From NCBI GenBank assembly GCA_030039755.1, contig JASHUY010000122.1:1-42640 (forward strand): a DNA stretch of 42,640 bases. Direction: 5' to 3'. Positions 32,188 through 41,489 of this stretch are shown piece by piece. Each line of letters opens with the position of its first letter. Positions within the stretch are counted from its first letter, which is position 1. Below the pieces are notes generated by a model, which was not told the DNA's origin, ran no database searches, and saw only the letters and a list, made by a program, of their open reading frames with translations. Source of the stretch: Acidimicrobiales bacterium (GTDB lineage Bacteria > Actinomycetota > Acidimicrobiia > Acidimicrobiales > RAAP-2). Both the position numbers and the translations under genes were made by a program.

Positions 32188-32763
32188 TCAGGCTGTCTCG
32201 CCGTAGGACTGGCGCAGGCGCCAGGTGCTCTCGGGAAAGCGCGACTTCAGGGCGTGCCACGCCGCTACGAGCTGCTTGGAATCATGGGACGCCTTGTAGC
32301 GGGCGACCCCGAGGAAGTACAGCGCCTCCGGCGCGCTCGCCGCCGTCGGCTGCTGCTCCACCACCGCGGCGAAGCCCTCGGCGGCCCGCTCGTTCTCTCC
32401 GAGGCGGAGCCATCCCTGCGCCTCTGCCACGAGCGTCTGGGCGAGGAATTCGTACGGCGGGAGGTACCCGTTCCAGCGGTAGAGCTCGACGCCGTCACCG
32501 TCGAGCACGCGCAAGTCGGGAGTCCACGCCTGGCGGAACCGCCGGACCAGCGCCGTGTTGGCCTCGTCGGTCGTGTCGATCCGGCAGGCGACGAAACGCT
32601 GCACGATCGCCTCTCGGACTTGGGCGTTCGGGTACGTCACGGCACCCAGCTTCTGGCAACCCCCTCAGGTCGGCGAGAAGAAGTCGACGAGGACGAGCTT
32701 CCCCTCCCTGCCCGCCCGGCGCGTCGCCTCGTCGGGGTCCTTCAGCCAATCGATGTCAGCCAC
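32188..32763 (-). CDS. Thioredoxin-fold/TPR protein with in-frame TGA: candidate selenoprotein
   Basis: The GTG at 32763, with a GGAGGTGG Shine-Dalgarno, opens a frame reading VADIDWLKDPDEA, GKLVLVDFFSPT, then TGA (codon 33, bases 32665-32667), then GGCQKLGAVTYPNAQVREAI and on to a normal stop. Total length is 191 residues if TGA is read as selenocysteine. Related thioredoxin-like proteins read VDFF.P.C..C..M.AVTYPD, so the TGA replaces exactly the first redox cysteine, giving Sec-Gly-Gly-Cys. The rest is intact: RFVACRIDTTDE, LYRWNGYLPPYEF, then a TPR-like helical end. The function is probably a cytoplasmic thiol/selenol reductase or peroxide-handling protein. No selA, selB, selC or selD is visible in the window, so decoding is inferred; a Cys-to-stop mutation is the alternative. 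Confidence 0.75.
32641..32661 (-). promoter_or_regulatory. Possible bacterial SECIS-like stem-loop after the TGA
   Basis: In the mRNA, bases 9-19 after the UGA form CCAG-AAG-CUGG, a 4-base-pair stem. It extends across a 2x2 mismatch to GGU/GCC (positions 4-6 and 22-24). Position and the G in the apical loop fit a short SelB-binding hairpin, but the stem is small and such hairpins arise by chance in GC-rich DNA. Confidence 0.4.
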
Positions 32764-32802
32764 CGGCCACCTCCGTCCCGACCCCCCGGACACTCGGCCG
32801 GG

Positions 32803-34149
32803 TCAGCGCAGCACCTCGGTGACCGCGCGTTCGAGCACGTCGAGCCCCTCTTCGAGGAGCTCGTCGCCGATGACGAGCGGCGGGAGCAGCCGCACCACGT
32901 TGCCCCACGTGCCGCAGGTGAGCACGATCACGCCGTTGGCGTGGCACGTGCGCGCGACCGCCTGCGCGGCACCTGCGTCGGGTCGCAGGTCGTCGGGGCT
33001 CGCGAGCTCGATGGCGAGCATCGCGCCGAGTCCGCGCACGTCCGCGACCGCCGCGTGCTGCTTCGCCATGGACTCGAGCCGCGGGCGGACCTGGGCCTCG
33101 ATCCGGCGGGCCGCCGCGGGAAGATCGAGCTCGCGCATCGTGCGGATGGCGGCGAGGGCGGCGGCGCACGCCACCGGGTTGCCTCCGTAGGTGCCGCCGA
33201 GCCCGCCCGGGTGGACCGAGTCCATCAGCCCGGCGCGGCCGGTCACCGCGGCGAGCGGCATCCCTGCGGCCATGCCCTTCGCCGTCGTCACGAGGTCGGG
33301 CACGACACCCTCGTGCTCGCTCGCGAACCACGCCCCGGTGCGGGCGAAGCCCGATTGGATCTCGTCGGCGACGAACACGATCCCGTGCTCCGCGCACCAC
33401 GAGGCGAGCACCGGCAGAAATCCCGGTGCCGGCACCACGAAGCCGCCCTCCCCCTGGATCGGCTCGATCAGGACGCACGCGAGGTTGTCCGCGCCAACCT
33501 GCACCGAGAGCTGGTCGATCGCGCGCGCCGCCGCCTGCTCGCCCGTCATCCCCTCGGGGTCGCGCAACGGGTACGACATCGGTGCGCGGTACACCTCCGG
33601 AGCGAAGGGCCCGAAGCGGTCCTTGTACGGGAAGTTCTTCGCCGTGAGCGCCATCGTCAGGTTGGTCCGGCCGTGGTACGCGTGGTCGAACACCGCCACC
33701 GCCTGGCGCCCCGTCGCGTGGCGGGCGATCTTGACCGCGTTCTCGACCGCCTCGGCGCCCGAGTTGAACAGGGCCGAGCGTTTCTCGTGCCCGCCCGGGG
33801 TGAGGTCCGCGAGCTCTTCGCAGACGGCCACGTAGCCTTCGTACGGCGCCACCATGAAGCAGGTGTGGGTGAAGCGGGCCACCTGCTCGCCCACCGCCTG
33901 GACCACCGCCGGGACCGCGTGGCCGATGCTCGTGACCGCGATACCCGATCCGAGGTCGATCAGGCAGTTGCCGTCGACGTCCCGCACGATCGCCCCTGCG
34001 GCGTCGTCCACGTACACCTGGGTGACGCTCGAGACTCCCTGAGCGACGGCGCGCCCACGTCTCGACGCGAGCTCCTTCGAGCGGGGCCCGGGGATGTCGG
34101 TGACGAGGACCCTCCGCTGGGGGATCGCGTCGCTGTCGTGCTGGGTCAC
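32803..34149 (-). CDS. Class III aminotransferase, 4-aminobutyrate transaminase-like
   Basis: A 448-residue PLP-dependent aminotransferase. The cofactor lysine is in [16 protein letters not shown], the PLP-phosphate site in [16 protein letters not shown], the stacking aromatic in [14 protein letters not shown] and the PLP-aspartate in [15 protein letters not shown]. The sequence matches the GabT group (transfer from 4-aminobutyrate to 2-oxoglutarate), though related omega-amino acids are possible. The GTG at 34149 follows AGGAGGTG, a very strong Shine-Dalgarno. It is transcribed in the same direction as the candidate selenoprotein, 39 bases ahead of it. Confidence 0.9.
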   Translation of the reverse strand: MTQHDSDAIPQRRVLVTDIPGPRSKELASRRGRAVAQGVSSVTQVYVDDAAGAIVRDVDGNCLIDLGSGIAVTSIGHAVPAVVQAVGEQVARFTHTCFMVAPYEGYVAVCEELADLTPGGHEKRSALFNSGAEAVENAVKIARHATGRQAVAVFDHAYHGRTNLTMALTAKNFPYKDRFGPFAPEVYRAPMSYPLRDPEGMTGEQAAARAIDQLSVQVGADNLACVLIEPIQGEGGFVVPAPGFLPVLASWCAEHGIVFVADEIQSGFARTGAWFASEHEGVVPDLVTTAKGMAAGMPLAAVTGRAGLMDSVHPGGLGGTYGGNPVACAAALAAIRTMRELDLPAAARRIEAQVRPRLESMAKQHAAVADVRGLGAMLAIELASPDDLRPDAGAAQAVARTCHANGVIVLTCGTWGNVVRLLPPLVIGDELLEEGLDVLERAVTEVLR

Positions 34150-34267
34150 CGCGCACCTCCTCGGGAGCCGGCCCGTGGGTCGGCGGTCGTCGCTCGCCAG
34201 TGTAGGTCCGCGCCCCGCGACGCACTCCGTCGACGGTGCCGCGCGCGCGACGGCGGCCGTCGACCGT

Positions 34268-35761
34268 TCATCGGCGCGCGCGCCCGTCGGCCAACGCGGC
34301 GTCGCCCGTGGGGTGGGTGGCGACGGGGACGGGCAGCCGGCGATCGGCGGCCGTCCCGTCCTGTGCATCCGCGCGCAACCGGCGCGGGAGGCGCGCGCTC
34401 ACGACGACGGCACAGAGCCCCACCGCTTCGCTGAAGGCGAACGCCGTGCCTGCACCGAGCCGGTGCCCGGCCGCAGCGACCGTGGCCGCGACGAGGGCCC
34501 CGGCGCCCCCGGCCCCGATCGCCTGCCCGAGCACGTCGAAGACCTGCAGCGAGGCAGTCGCCGCGCCTTCCTCGCCCTCCGCCGCGGCATCGAGCGTCGT
34601 GACGGACATCGGGGCGTACGCGAGTCCCATGCCACCGCCCGCCACGCCCCAGGCGACGATGCCGATCCACGACGGGAGCGAAGGGAGCAGGGTGAGGCCC
34701 ATGAGCGCGAGCCCCGTGAGCGCGACGCACACTCCGGCGCGGACGAGGCGGCGGGGCCCGACGCGCCGGATGAACTTCGCCTGTCCCCACGACCCCGCCG
34801 TCCAGGTGATGGTCGACGCCATCAGCGCGAAGGCCGACAGCGACGTCGGGGCGTGCCGCACGATCGTGAGGGCGTACGGGACGTAGGCCTCTCCCCCGAA
34901 GAAGAAGCACGTGACCAGCCCGCGACTGAGGATGGTCGCCGGAAGCCCGGGGGCGGCGGCGAGCGTGCCGCGTGGCGCGAGCTTCCGCAGGGAGACGAGG
35001 AGCAGGGCCGCGCCCACGACGACCCCTGCTGCGGCGGCCGGCGCGCGGCCGACGTCGCTCAGGGAGCCGAGAGCCAGCGCCCCGCCCCCGATCACGCCGA
35101 GCACCGGCAGGTAGGGCGGCGCGGCGTTTCCACGAAGGCGCGTCGGCACGGCCACGCCGCGGAGCGCGAGCACCGCCAGGATGCCGGCGACGAGCACCAG
35201 CGGTAGGAGGCCGAGGAAGACCCAACGCCATCCCACGGTCGTCGCGACGAACGCGGCCGCCACGGGGCCGACGAGGCCCGGGACGACCCAGGCGGTCGAG
35301 ATGACCGCGAACATGCGTGGCCGCAGCGCGTCGGGGTAGCCGCGCGAGATGGCGACGTAGGCGACGGCGGGGACGACGCCGGCGCCGAGCCCCTGCACGG
35401 CACGGCCGGCGACGAGCACGGGCATGTCGGGTGCCAGCCCGCCGATGACGAGGCCGCAGGCGAACAACGAGAGACCCACCACCATCGGGCCGATCAGTCG
35501 CCCCCGGTCTGCGAGCGTTCCCGCGACGACGATGCCGAGCAGGCTCGAGAGCAAGAACGCGCTGAAGACCCAGCCGTACAGCCGGAGGTCGCCGAGATGG
35601 CGGCTCACGATCGGGAGGATCGTCGCGACGGACAGCGCCTCGAACGCGACGACCGTGACGGCGAGCGCGATGCCGATCGTGACCGTCCGGCGCTCCCTCG
35701 ACATGACGCCGGCCCGGCTCGACGCTCCGTGCCCCTTCCCCGCCGCGTCCTCGACCGTCAC
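34268..35761 (-). CDS. MFS transporter
   Basis: A 497-residue membrane protein with 12 or more helices. Helix 1 carries FEALSVATILPIVSRHLGD, the motif-A loop is VVAGTLADRGRLIGP, and a second-half region reads GGMGLAYAPMSVTTLDAA. The layout suggests a drug- or metabolite-exporting member; its substrate is unknown. The GTG at 35761 and an ATG at 35704 are both possible starts, and the latter gives a shorter cytoplasmic tail. It lies between ornithine carbamoyltransferase and the GabT-like gene but need not be functionally linked. Confidence 0.88.
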   Translation of the reverse strand: MTVEDAAGKGHGASSRAGVMSRERRTVTIGIALAVTVVAFEALSVATILPIVSRHLGDLRLYGWVFSAFLLSSLLGIVVAGTLADRGRLIGPMVVGLSLFACGLVIGGLAPDMPVLVAGRAVQGLGAGVVPAVAYVAISRGYPDALRPRMFAVISTAWVVPGLVGPVAAAFVATTVGWRWVFLGLLPLVLVAGILAVLALRGVAVPTRLRGNAAPPYLPVLGVIGGGALALGSLSDVGRAPAAAAGVVVGAALLLVSLRKLAPRGTLAAAPGLPATILSRGLVTCFFFGGEAYVPYALTIVRHAPTSLSAFALMASTITWTAGSWGQAKFIRRVGPRRLVRAGVCVALTGLALMGLTLLPSLPSWIGIVAWGVAGGGMGLAYAPMSVTTLDAAAEGEEGAATASLQVFDVLGQAIGAGGAGALVAATVAAAGHRLGAGTAFAFSEAVGLCAVVVSARLPRRLRADAQDGTAADRRLPVPVATHPTGDAALADGRARR

Positions 35762-35811
35762 CCGACCGAGAGTACGCGCCCTCGACGCCCGCCGAGGGGA
35801 GCGACCCGGCG

Positions 35812-36816
35812 TCAGCCGCCGTCGCCGGCGAGGGTGGCCACCAACAATGCCTTGACGGTGTGCAACCGGTTCTCCGCTTCGTCGAAGACGGCCGAGGCCG
35901 GCGATTCGAAGACGTCGTCGGTCACCTCCATCGCCCGGAGCCCTCGCTTTTCGAAGACGCGCCGCCCGATCTCGGTGTGCGTGTCGTGGAAGGCCGGAAG
36001 GCAGTGGAGGAAGCGGACGTGCGGGTTGCCCGTCGCCTCCACGAGATCCACGTTCACCTGGTACGGGAGGAGCAGGTCGATCCGCTCGTCCCAGAGCTCG
36101 TCCGGCTCGCCGAGCGAGACCCAGACGTCGGTGTAGAGGAAGTCCACCCCCGCCACCGCAGCGTGCGGGTCGTCGGTCACCCTGACGGATCCCCCGGAGG
36201 CGGCGGCGAGCGTCGTCGCCTCAGCCAGGACCGACGGTGCAGGCTGGCGCGCGGCGGGCGCCGCGACGCGCACGTCCATGCCCATGAGCGCGCCGGCCAC
36301 GAGCAGCGACGCGCACGTGTTGGCGGCCCCGTCGCCGACGAAGCAGACGGAGAGGTCCCGGAGCGGACGTCGCGCGTGGTCCCGCATGGTGAGGAGGTCG
36401 GCGAGGCTCTGCGTCGGGTGCCACCTGTCGGTCAGCCCGTTCCACACGGGCACGCCGGCGTACGCGGCCAGCTCCTCGGCGTCCGATTGGCGGAACCCGC
36501 GGAACTCGATTCCGTCGAACATGCGTCCGAGGACGCGGGCGGTGTCCTTCGTCGACTCCTTCACCCCGAACTGCGTCTCACCGGGGCCCATGTAGACGGC
36601 GTGCGCACCTTGGTCGCGTGCGCCCACCTCGAACGCGGAGCGGGTCCTGGTCGAGGTCTTCTCGAACAGGAGGGCGATCGTCCTGCCTTCGAGGCGCCGC
36701 CGCTCCCGACGGGAGCGTTTCTCCTCGCGCAGACGTGCCGCGAGGTCGAGCACGGCCTCGTACTCCTCCGCGTTCAGGTCGGAGTCCTTCAGGTAGCTGC
36801 GGCCAAGCAGGTCCAT
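35812..36816 (-). CDS. argF: Ornithine carbamoyltransferase
   Basis: A 334-residue enzyme making citrulline from ornithine and carbamoyl phosphate. The carbamoyl-phosphate motif is STRTR (55-59), with HPTQ at 133-136 and HCLPAFHD starting at 271, whose cysteine contacts ornithine. The usual SMG ornithine loop reads SLG here (VWVSLGE, 233-239), as in some family members. Length and the [14 protein letters not shown] segment resemble the ArcB/ArgI branch, so a catabolic role is possible. No arcA, arcC or other arg gene is adjacent, which leaves the direction open. Confidence 0.93.
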   Translation of the reverse strand: MDLLGRSYLKDSDLNAEEYEAVLDLAARLREEKRSRRERRRLEGRTIALLFEKTSTRTRSAFEVGARDQGAHAVYMGPGETQFGVKESTKDTARVLGRMFDGIEFRGFRQSDAEELAAYAGVPVWNGLTDRWHPTQSLADLLTMRDHARRPLRDLSVCFVGDGAANTCASLLVAGALMGMDVRVAAPAARQPAPSVLAEATTLAAASGGSVRVTDDPHAAVAGVDFLYTDVWVSLGEPDELWDERIDLLLPYQVNVDLVEATGNPHVRFLHCLPAFHDTHTEIGRRVFEKRGLRAMEVTDDVFESPASAVFDEAENRLHTVKALLVATLAGDGG

Positions 36817-36916
36817 CCCACATTCTCCACCACTCGGGCGCGCCGGTGTCGAGGGCCGCGCGTCCGGGGGTGCGAGGCCCGGGCGAGCGGGTCACGGACA
36901 CGTCGACCCCTGCCGC

Positions 36917-37780
36917 TCAGCGCGAGCGCCCTCCATCCGCGGTGAGGTGGTGCACGAGGAAGCGCGTGCTGATCTCGAACGCGTCCGCCGGCAGGTCGCC
37001 ATGGCCACCCGGGTGCGCGACGAGGCGCTTGTCGCCCGAGCCCAGCGCTTCCCACAACGCGATGGCCACGTCGTGAGGGAACATCGCGTCGTCCCACTGC
37101 ACGAGGAACAGGACCGGGCAGCGAACGACCGGCGCGTCACGCGCGATTCGCCCCTTCGTCGGCCCCGTGAGTCCCATGAGCCCGAGCACCGCGGCGCGGA
37201 TCCGGGGGTCCGCGGCGACGACGGGAAGGCCGGTGATCGTCCCCAAGGACACCCCCCACCAGCCGACCGGGCCGGCCCCGACGTCCGGAAGCGATTGGAG
37301 CGCGTCGAGCGTGGCGCACCAGTCGGCGACCATCTCGTCGGTCATGGCGTCGCCGTCGTTCGCCCACAGCTGCGCGAATTCGGCAAGCACGAGGGGAGGC
37401 GGCGCGGGTGGCCCCGCCCGACGCTCGCCGTGGACCGGCCCGTCGATGGCGGCGGCCGCGACGCCGTGGGTCCTCGCGAGCCGTCTCGCCATGGCGACGA
37501 CGTAATCCTGACGCTTCGACCCCGACCCACCGTGCCCGAGGAGGACGAGAGGGCGCGGACCGGCCCCCTGCGCGGGAGTCCAGAGAAGTCCCGGCACCCG
37601 GCGGCCGCCGTACGCCACGTCGAACCGGCGCTCGCGCACCCTGCCGACGAGGCGGTCCCTGCCGTGCCAGGAAAGACCGGGAGCACCCGCCGAGGTCCTG
37701 GCCAGGTCGAGGGGTTCGCGGAGCAGCTCGCCGGGCTGATCGAGCCGTCCACCGTACGCGGGCACGGGAAGTGCGGTCAT
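36917..37780 (-). CDS. Alpha/beta hydrolase (dienelactone-hydrolase-like)
   Basis: A 287-residue hydrolase with the catalytic serine in GWWGVSLGT (GxSxG), an aspartate in FLVQWDDAMFP and the histidine in HPGGHGDLP, so the triad is complete. The oxyanion strand is LLGHGGSGSKR. Relatives cleave esters, lactones or acyl-peptides; the substrate cannot be named. The ATG at 37780 is chosen because conserved sequence begins shortly after it and the next gene ends ten bases upstream, suggesting co-transcription. Confidence 0.87.
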   Translation of the reverse strand: MTALPVPAYGGRLDQPGELLREPLDLARTSAGAPGLSWHGRDRLVGRVRERRFDVAYGGRRVPGLLWTPAQGAGPRPLVLLGHGGSGSKRQDYVVAMARRLARTHGVAAAAIDGPVHGERRAGPPAPPPLVLAEFAQLWANDGDAMTDEMVADWCATLDALQSLPDVGAGPVGWWGVSLGTITGLPVVAADPRIRAAVLGLMGLTGPTKGRIARDAPVVRCPVLFLVQWDDAMFPHDVAIALWEALGSGDKRLVAHPGGHGDLPADAFEISTRFLVHHLTADGGRSR

Positions 37781-37790
37781 GGCCCTCGAC

Positions 37791-38288
37791 CTAACGGCGG
37801 CTGTCCCGCGTCCGCAGGTCGTTGCACTCCTCGCAGACCGACCGGGGGACGAGCCCGGCTCGCATGAGGAGCGGGAAGAGCCTGCAGGCCAGGCAGATCC
37901 CGAGCGCGGACTCGAGTCCCGCCGCGCCGATGAGGAGACCAAGCGTCCGGTAGGCCGCACGTCTCCTGCCGGTTGCCGCAAGGATCGACGCGGTCGCGGT
38001 CAGGGTGAGCCCCATCGCCTGCGCGAGACGCTTGGGCGGTCCCGGCGCGAAGCGGTGCTCGATCGGCAGTCGCGGCGTGACCACCTTCGTCGCGAGCAGA
38101 CCCAGCGGGCTGAACTTGGGGCCCGCGGCGACCCGGGCCGCGAACCCGTAGGTCAGCGGCGCAAGGAGCCATGGTTGGTCGAAGACGACCGCACCGGCTG
38201 CCATCGCCACCACGCCTCCTGCGACGACGCGCGCCGAGGTCTCGTTGACCGGGTTCGGGAAGGAGAAGACCTCTCTGAGTGTGCGCAT
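37791..38288 (-). CDS. DUF4395-family membrane protein
   Basis: A 165-residue protein matching the DUF4395 pattern: PNPVNETSARVVAG at the start, two to three hydrophobic segments (VVAMAAGAVVFDQPWLLAPLTYGF and the ILAATG to LGLLIGAAGLE region) and a C-terminal cysteine pair in LESALGICLACRLFPLLMR. A second CEEC pair lies near the end. The family often occurs near thioredoxin or sulfur-relay genes, so the paired cysteines may be redox-active. That is context from the family, not shown here. Confidence 0.85.
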   Translation of the reverse strand: MRTLREVFSFPNPVNETSARVVAGGVVAMAAGAVVFDQPWLLAPLTYGFAARVAAGPKFSPLGLLATKVVTPRLPIEHRFAPGPPKRLAQAMGLTLTATASILAATGRRRAAYRTLGLLIGAAGLESALGICLACRLFPLLMRAGLVPRSVCEECNDLRTRDSRR

Positions 38289-38400
38289 GCCACCTCCACG
38301 GGCGCCGGGGGAGCCAGCCTACGCGCGCCGTCCCCGCGACACGACCGCGCGCGCCGGCAGGGATCGCCGGGTTCGGAGCCGCCGCGAGTGCCCCGGCTCG

Positions 38401-38712
38401 CTACACCTTCTCGACGCGCGCGAGCACGTTCCGCCGGCGGAGCTGCTGGACCGCCTGGCGGGCCGCCGACTCGGCCAGCACCGCGGCGAGCGCCTCCCCG
38501 GTCGTGTGCACCCGCATGGAAAGCGCTTCGGCTTCGGGGCGCGTGTAGCCGAAGAGCGCGATGCACGCGCGTTCGACCTCGTCGAAAGTCGTGAAGTCGC
38601 TGTCCATGATGATGACGGCGAAGTCCTTGTCGAACAGCTCGCGGAGCTTGTCGGCGACGTCGCCTTCGACTTCCTCTCGGCTGTCGACGTCTGGAAGTGG
38701 GAGCGGGCTCAT
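38401..38712 (-). CDS. clpS: ATP-dependent Clp protease adaptor ClpS
   Basis: A 103-residue adaptor. FAVIIMDSDFTTFDEVERACI corresponds to the ClpS N-degron pocket region (typically VxxxNDDxTxMexV), followed by LFGYTRPEAEALSMRVHTTGEA. ClpS hands proteins with bulky hydrophobic N-termini to ClpA or ClpC. The usual Asn-Asp-Asp reads Asp-Ser-Asp here, a divergent pocket. The ATG at 38712 has GAGGAT upstream; an upstream start would add about 17 Ala/Thr residues. No clpA/clpC or aminoacyl-transferase gene is adjacent. Confidence 0.75.
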   Translation of the reverse strand: MSPLPLPDVDSREEVEGDVADKLRELFDKDFAVIIMDSDFTTFDEVERACIALFGYTRPEAEALSMRVHTTGEALAAVLAESAARQAVQQLRRRNVLARVEKV

Positions 38713-38818
38713 GGATCCTCGCGCGGTCGCCGTCGCGGTTTGTGCGATTGTACCAACCTCCATTGCAGGAGCACTCGAAGGTCGAGGGGCCGCCCGTTCA
38801 GCCGATGGCGCACGACGG

Positions 38819-39862
38819 CTATCGCATCTTCACCTTCGCTCGCCTCGCCGGCACGACGTAGCCGTTGTCGACGAACCAGCGGACCGAGTCTTCTATGGCG
38901 TCGCGCGCCGGTCTCGACACGTAGCCGAGCTCGTTGCGGGCTCTGGCGTCGTCGAAGATCATCGTGGTCGTCGACATCCTCGCCGCTTCGAGCGGCACCG
39001 TGGGATGACGGCCGAGGATGCGGCCTTGCACCATCTCGGACGCGACCCCCGCAGCCAGCGCGAGCGCCCTGGGTACCCGGAGCGTGACAGGAGGCAGTCC
39101 GGTCACTTCGGCGAGGGTCGTGAGCAGCTCGCGCATCGAGAGGTTCTCCCCGCCGACGATGTAGCTCCGCCCGGTCTGGCCGCGCTCGAGCGCCAGGAGA
39201 TGGCCGACCGCGAGGTCGTCGACATGGGCGACGTTCATCGCCGTGTCGACGTAGCCGGGGATCTTGGCGTTCAGGAAGTCGACGACGACCCTGCCCGTCG
39301 GCGTGGGACGGTGGTCGCGCGGGCCCAGAGGGAACGTCGGGAGCACCAGGGTCACCGGCGCACCCTGCGCGGCGGCCCGCAGCACTTCGTGCTCCGCGAC
39401 GTACTTCGAACGCTTGTAGTGGCCGAAGAGGTGCGAGATGTCCGTGACGCTGTCCTCCGTCGCTGCCTTCCCGCGTTCGGTGCCGTCGAGCCCGAGGGTG
39501 CCCACCGTGCTCGTGTACACGACTCGTTCCACGCCCTCCGCCGACGCGGCCGCGAGCACGTTGCGCGTGCCCTCGACGTTCACGTCGTAGAAGAGCCCGG
39601 GCTCTCTCGCCCAGAACCCGTAGAGCGCCGCCGCGTGGAACACGAACCGGCTCCCGGCCAGGGCCGGGCGCAGAGACTGCGGGTCGCGGACGTCCGCCGG
39701 GCGCACCTCGACGTCGAGCCCGCGGAGGTTCTGGCGGTCACCGGCGGGCTCGGCCAGCGCCACCACCGAGGCGCCGCGCTCGAGGAGCAGGCGCGTGATC
39801 GCAGAACCGATGAAACCGGCCGCTCCGGTGACTGCGACGCGGTCGCCCGCGCCGACGGACAT
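38819..39862 (-). CDS. NAD-dependent epimerase/dehydratase (HpnA-like)
   Basis: A 347-residue extended short-chain dehydrogenase. The nucleotide-binding motif is VTGAAGFIGSAITRLLLERG, the catalytic tyrosine lies in HYKRSKYVAEHEV (YxxxK) and the serine in VYTSTVGTLG. The whole sequence resembles the hopanoid-associated sugar epimerase group HpnA (FHAAALYGFWAREPGLFYDVNVEGTRN). The ATG at 39862 is used; a GTG at 39916 would overlap the upstream aminotransferase stop by GTGA and is a real alternative. It is probably coupled to that gene. Confidence 0.88.
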   Translation of the reverse strand: MSVGAGDRVAVTGAAGFIGSAITRLLLERGASVVALAEPAGDRQNLRGLDVEVRPADVRDPQSLRPALAGSRFVFHAAALYGFWAREPGLFYDVNVEGTRNVLAAASAEGVERVVYTSTVGTLGLDGTERGKAATEDSVTDISHLFGHYKRSKYVAEHEVLRAAAQGAPVTLVLPTFPLGPRDHRPTPTGRVVVDFLNAKIPGYVDTAMNVAHVDDLAVGHLLALERGQTGRSYIVGGENLSMRELLTTLAEVTGLPPVTLRVPRALALAAGVASEMVQGRILGRHPTVPLEAARMSTTTMIFDDARARNELGYVSRPARDAIEDSVRWFVDNGYVVPARRAKVKMR

Positions 39863-39912
39863 GGGGTTCTCGGAGTGCGAGGCGTGGCGGCCGCGACGAC
39901 CAGCCGTCGCGC

Positions 39913-41322
39913 TCACGCGTTCGCCATCACCGGCTTCGGGCCTCCCCGCCGCAGCGCGCTCTTCGCCATCGTCGTCCCGAACTCCCGCAGGAGGCCGGAG
40001 CCCCGATGCGCGTCCCGCAGCACGTCGTCGAGGGCGGCAACGAAGAAGTCCACTTCGTCCTGGCCCGCGACGAGAGGGGGCAGGAGCTTGATCACGTTCA
40101 TGTTGTCCGCCGCCACCTGGGTGAGGATGCGGTGGCGGTGGAAGAGCGGCACGACCACCATCTGCGAGAAGAGCGCGGTGCGGACGGCCTCGACCGCGTT
40201 CCACCGCATACGCAGCGCGCGCGACTCCGGCTTGTCGAAGACGATGCCGATGATGAGTCCCTTGCCCCGTACCGCGTGGAGCATCTCGTAGCGTTCCACG
40301 AGAGGGCGGAGCGCAGCCTCGAAGGCCTCTCCGGTCTTCCTCGCGCGCTCGACGATCCCCTGCTCGTCGAAGACGTCGAGCGTCGCGAGCCCGGCCACCA
40401 TCGCGAGCTGGTTCCTCCCGAAGGTGGTCGAGTGCACCATCGCCCGTTCGATCGAGCTGTAGACGCTCATGTACACCTTGTCGGTGCAGAGCACCGCGCC
40501 GATGGGCACGTAGCCGCCCGAGAGCGCCTTCGAGAGCGTCACGATGTCGGGTTGGAGCCCGTAGTGCTCGTGGGCGAAGAACCTCCCGGTGCGGCCCATG
40601 CCGACCTGCACCTCGTCGGCGACGAAGAGGGTCTTGTGCCTGCGGCACAGCTCCTCGACCGACCGCCAGTAGTCCTCGGGTGCCACGTTGACGCCCTTGC
40701 CCTGGATCGGCTCGACCACGAACGCCGCGACATCCCCGTGGCGCAGCTCCCGCTCGAGCGCGCCGGCGTCGCCGAAGGGCACCTGGGCGGCGCCGGGTAG
40801 GAGCGGGCCGAAGCCCTCCTTGAACTCCTTCCCCCCGTTCAGCGCGAGCGAGCCGGTCGTGAGCCCGTGGAACGCGTGGTCGCAGAAGAGCACGCGCGGG
40901 CGCCCGGTCGCGCGCCGGGCGAACTTGATCGCGGCCTCGGTCGCCTCGGTGCCCGAGTTGCAGAAGTACACCCTCCGGAGCCCCTCGTGGGCGCGGTTCA
41001 CGAGCTGCTCGGCAAGGAGACCCGGCAGCAGCGCACAGTCCAGCTGGACCATGTTCGGCAGGTCCAGGTCGATCGCGTCGTGCAGGGCCTTCTTGACGGC
41101 CGGATGGCCGCGGCCGAGGGCGTAGACGCCGAAGCCCGCAAGGAGGTCCAGGTAGCGCTCGCCCTGGTCGTCGTAGAGGTAGCAGCCCTCCCCCCTCACG
41201 TAGAACCGGTCGAAGCCGAGGGTCTTCAAAACCCTGGCGAGCTGCGGGTTCAGGTACTCGTTGTGAAGCGTGAAATTCTCGCCGTGACGCTTCTGGAGCG
41301 TGGTGGCGACGTCGAACGCCAT
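39913..41322 (-). CDS. Class III PLP-dependent aminotransferase
   Basis: A 469-residue aminotransferase. The PLP lysine lies in TLSKALSGGYVPIGA, the phosphate site in YFCNSGTEATEAAIKFARRA, the aromatic in DHAFHGLTTGSLALNG and the aspartate in LFVADEVQVGMGRTG. The N-terminus (NPQLARVLKTLGFDRFYVRG) marks a distinct subgroup often found with sugar epimerases. Pairing with an HpnA-like gene raises the idea of a hopanoid-side-chain aminotransferase (HpnO), but no squalene-hopene cyclase is in the window. The ATG at 41322 follows GGAGG by about seven bases. Confidence 0.9.
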   Translation of the reverse strand: MAFDVATTLQKRHGENFTLHNEYLNPQLARVLKTLGFDRFYVRGEGCYLYDDQGERYLDLLAGFGVYALGRGHPAVKKALHDAIDLDLPNMVQLDCALLPGLLAEQLVNRAHEGLRRVYFCNSGTEATEAAIKFARRATGRPRVLFCDHAFHGLTTGSLALNGGKEFKEGFGPLLPGAAQVPFGDAGALERELRHGDVAAFVVEPIQGKGVNVAPEDYWRSVEELCRRHKTLFVADEVQVGMGRTGRFFAHEHYGLQPDIVTLSKALSGGYVPIGAVLCTDKVYMSVYSSIERAMVHSTTFGRNQLAMVAGLATLDVFDEQGIVERARKTGEAFEAALRPLVERYEMLHAVRGKGLIIGIVFDKPESRALRMRWNAVEAVRTALFSQMVVVPLFHRHRILTQVAADNMNVIKLLPPLVAGQDEVDFFVAALDDVLRDAHRGSGLLREFGTTMAKSALRRGGPKPVMANA

Positions 41323-41489
41323 CGATCCCTCCGTTCCGGGGCCGCCCAAGGCTACCGGCCGTGACGACCCTGCGGAGGACGGCAGGTGGCAGGCGGCTGC
41401 GCACGGGCGACGCCGCACGCGAGGTGCGGAGAGCGGGACGGGGGCGGGGTCGCGCTGTGCTAAAGAAGCCGCCAAGGTCTGTGGCGGCG

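Noticed and set aside
32188-32640. Reading the thioredoxin gene as a short protein starting at GTG 32640
   Set aside because: That start lacks the redox motif and the Shine-Dalgarno found at 32763, and the upstream frame encodes the missing thioredoxin strand in perfect register.
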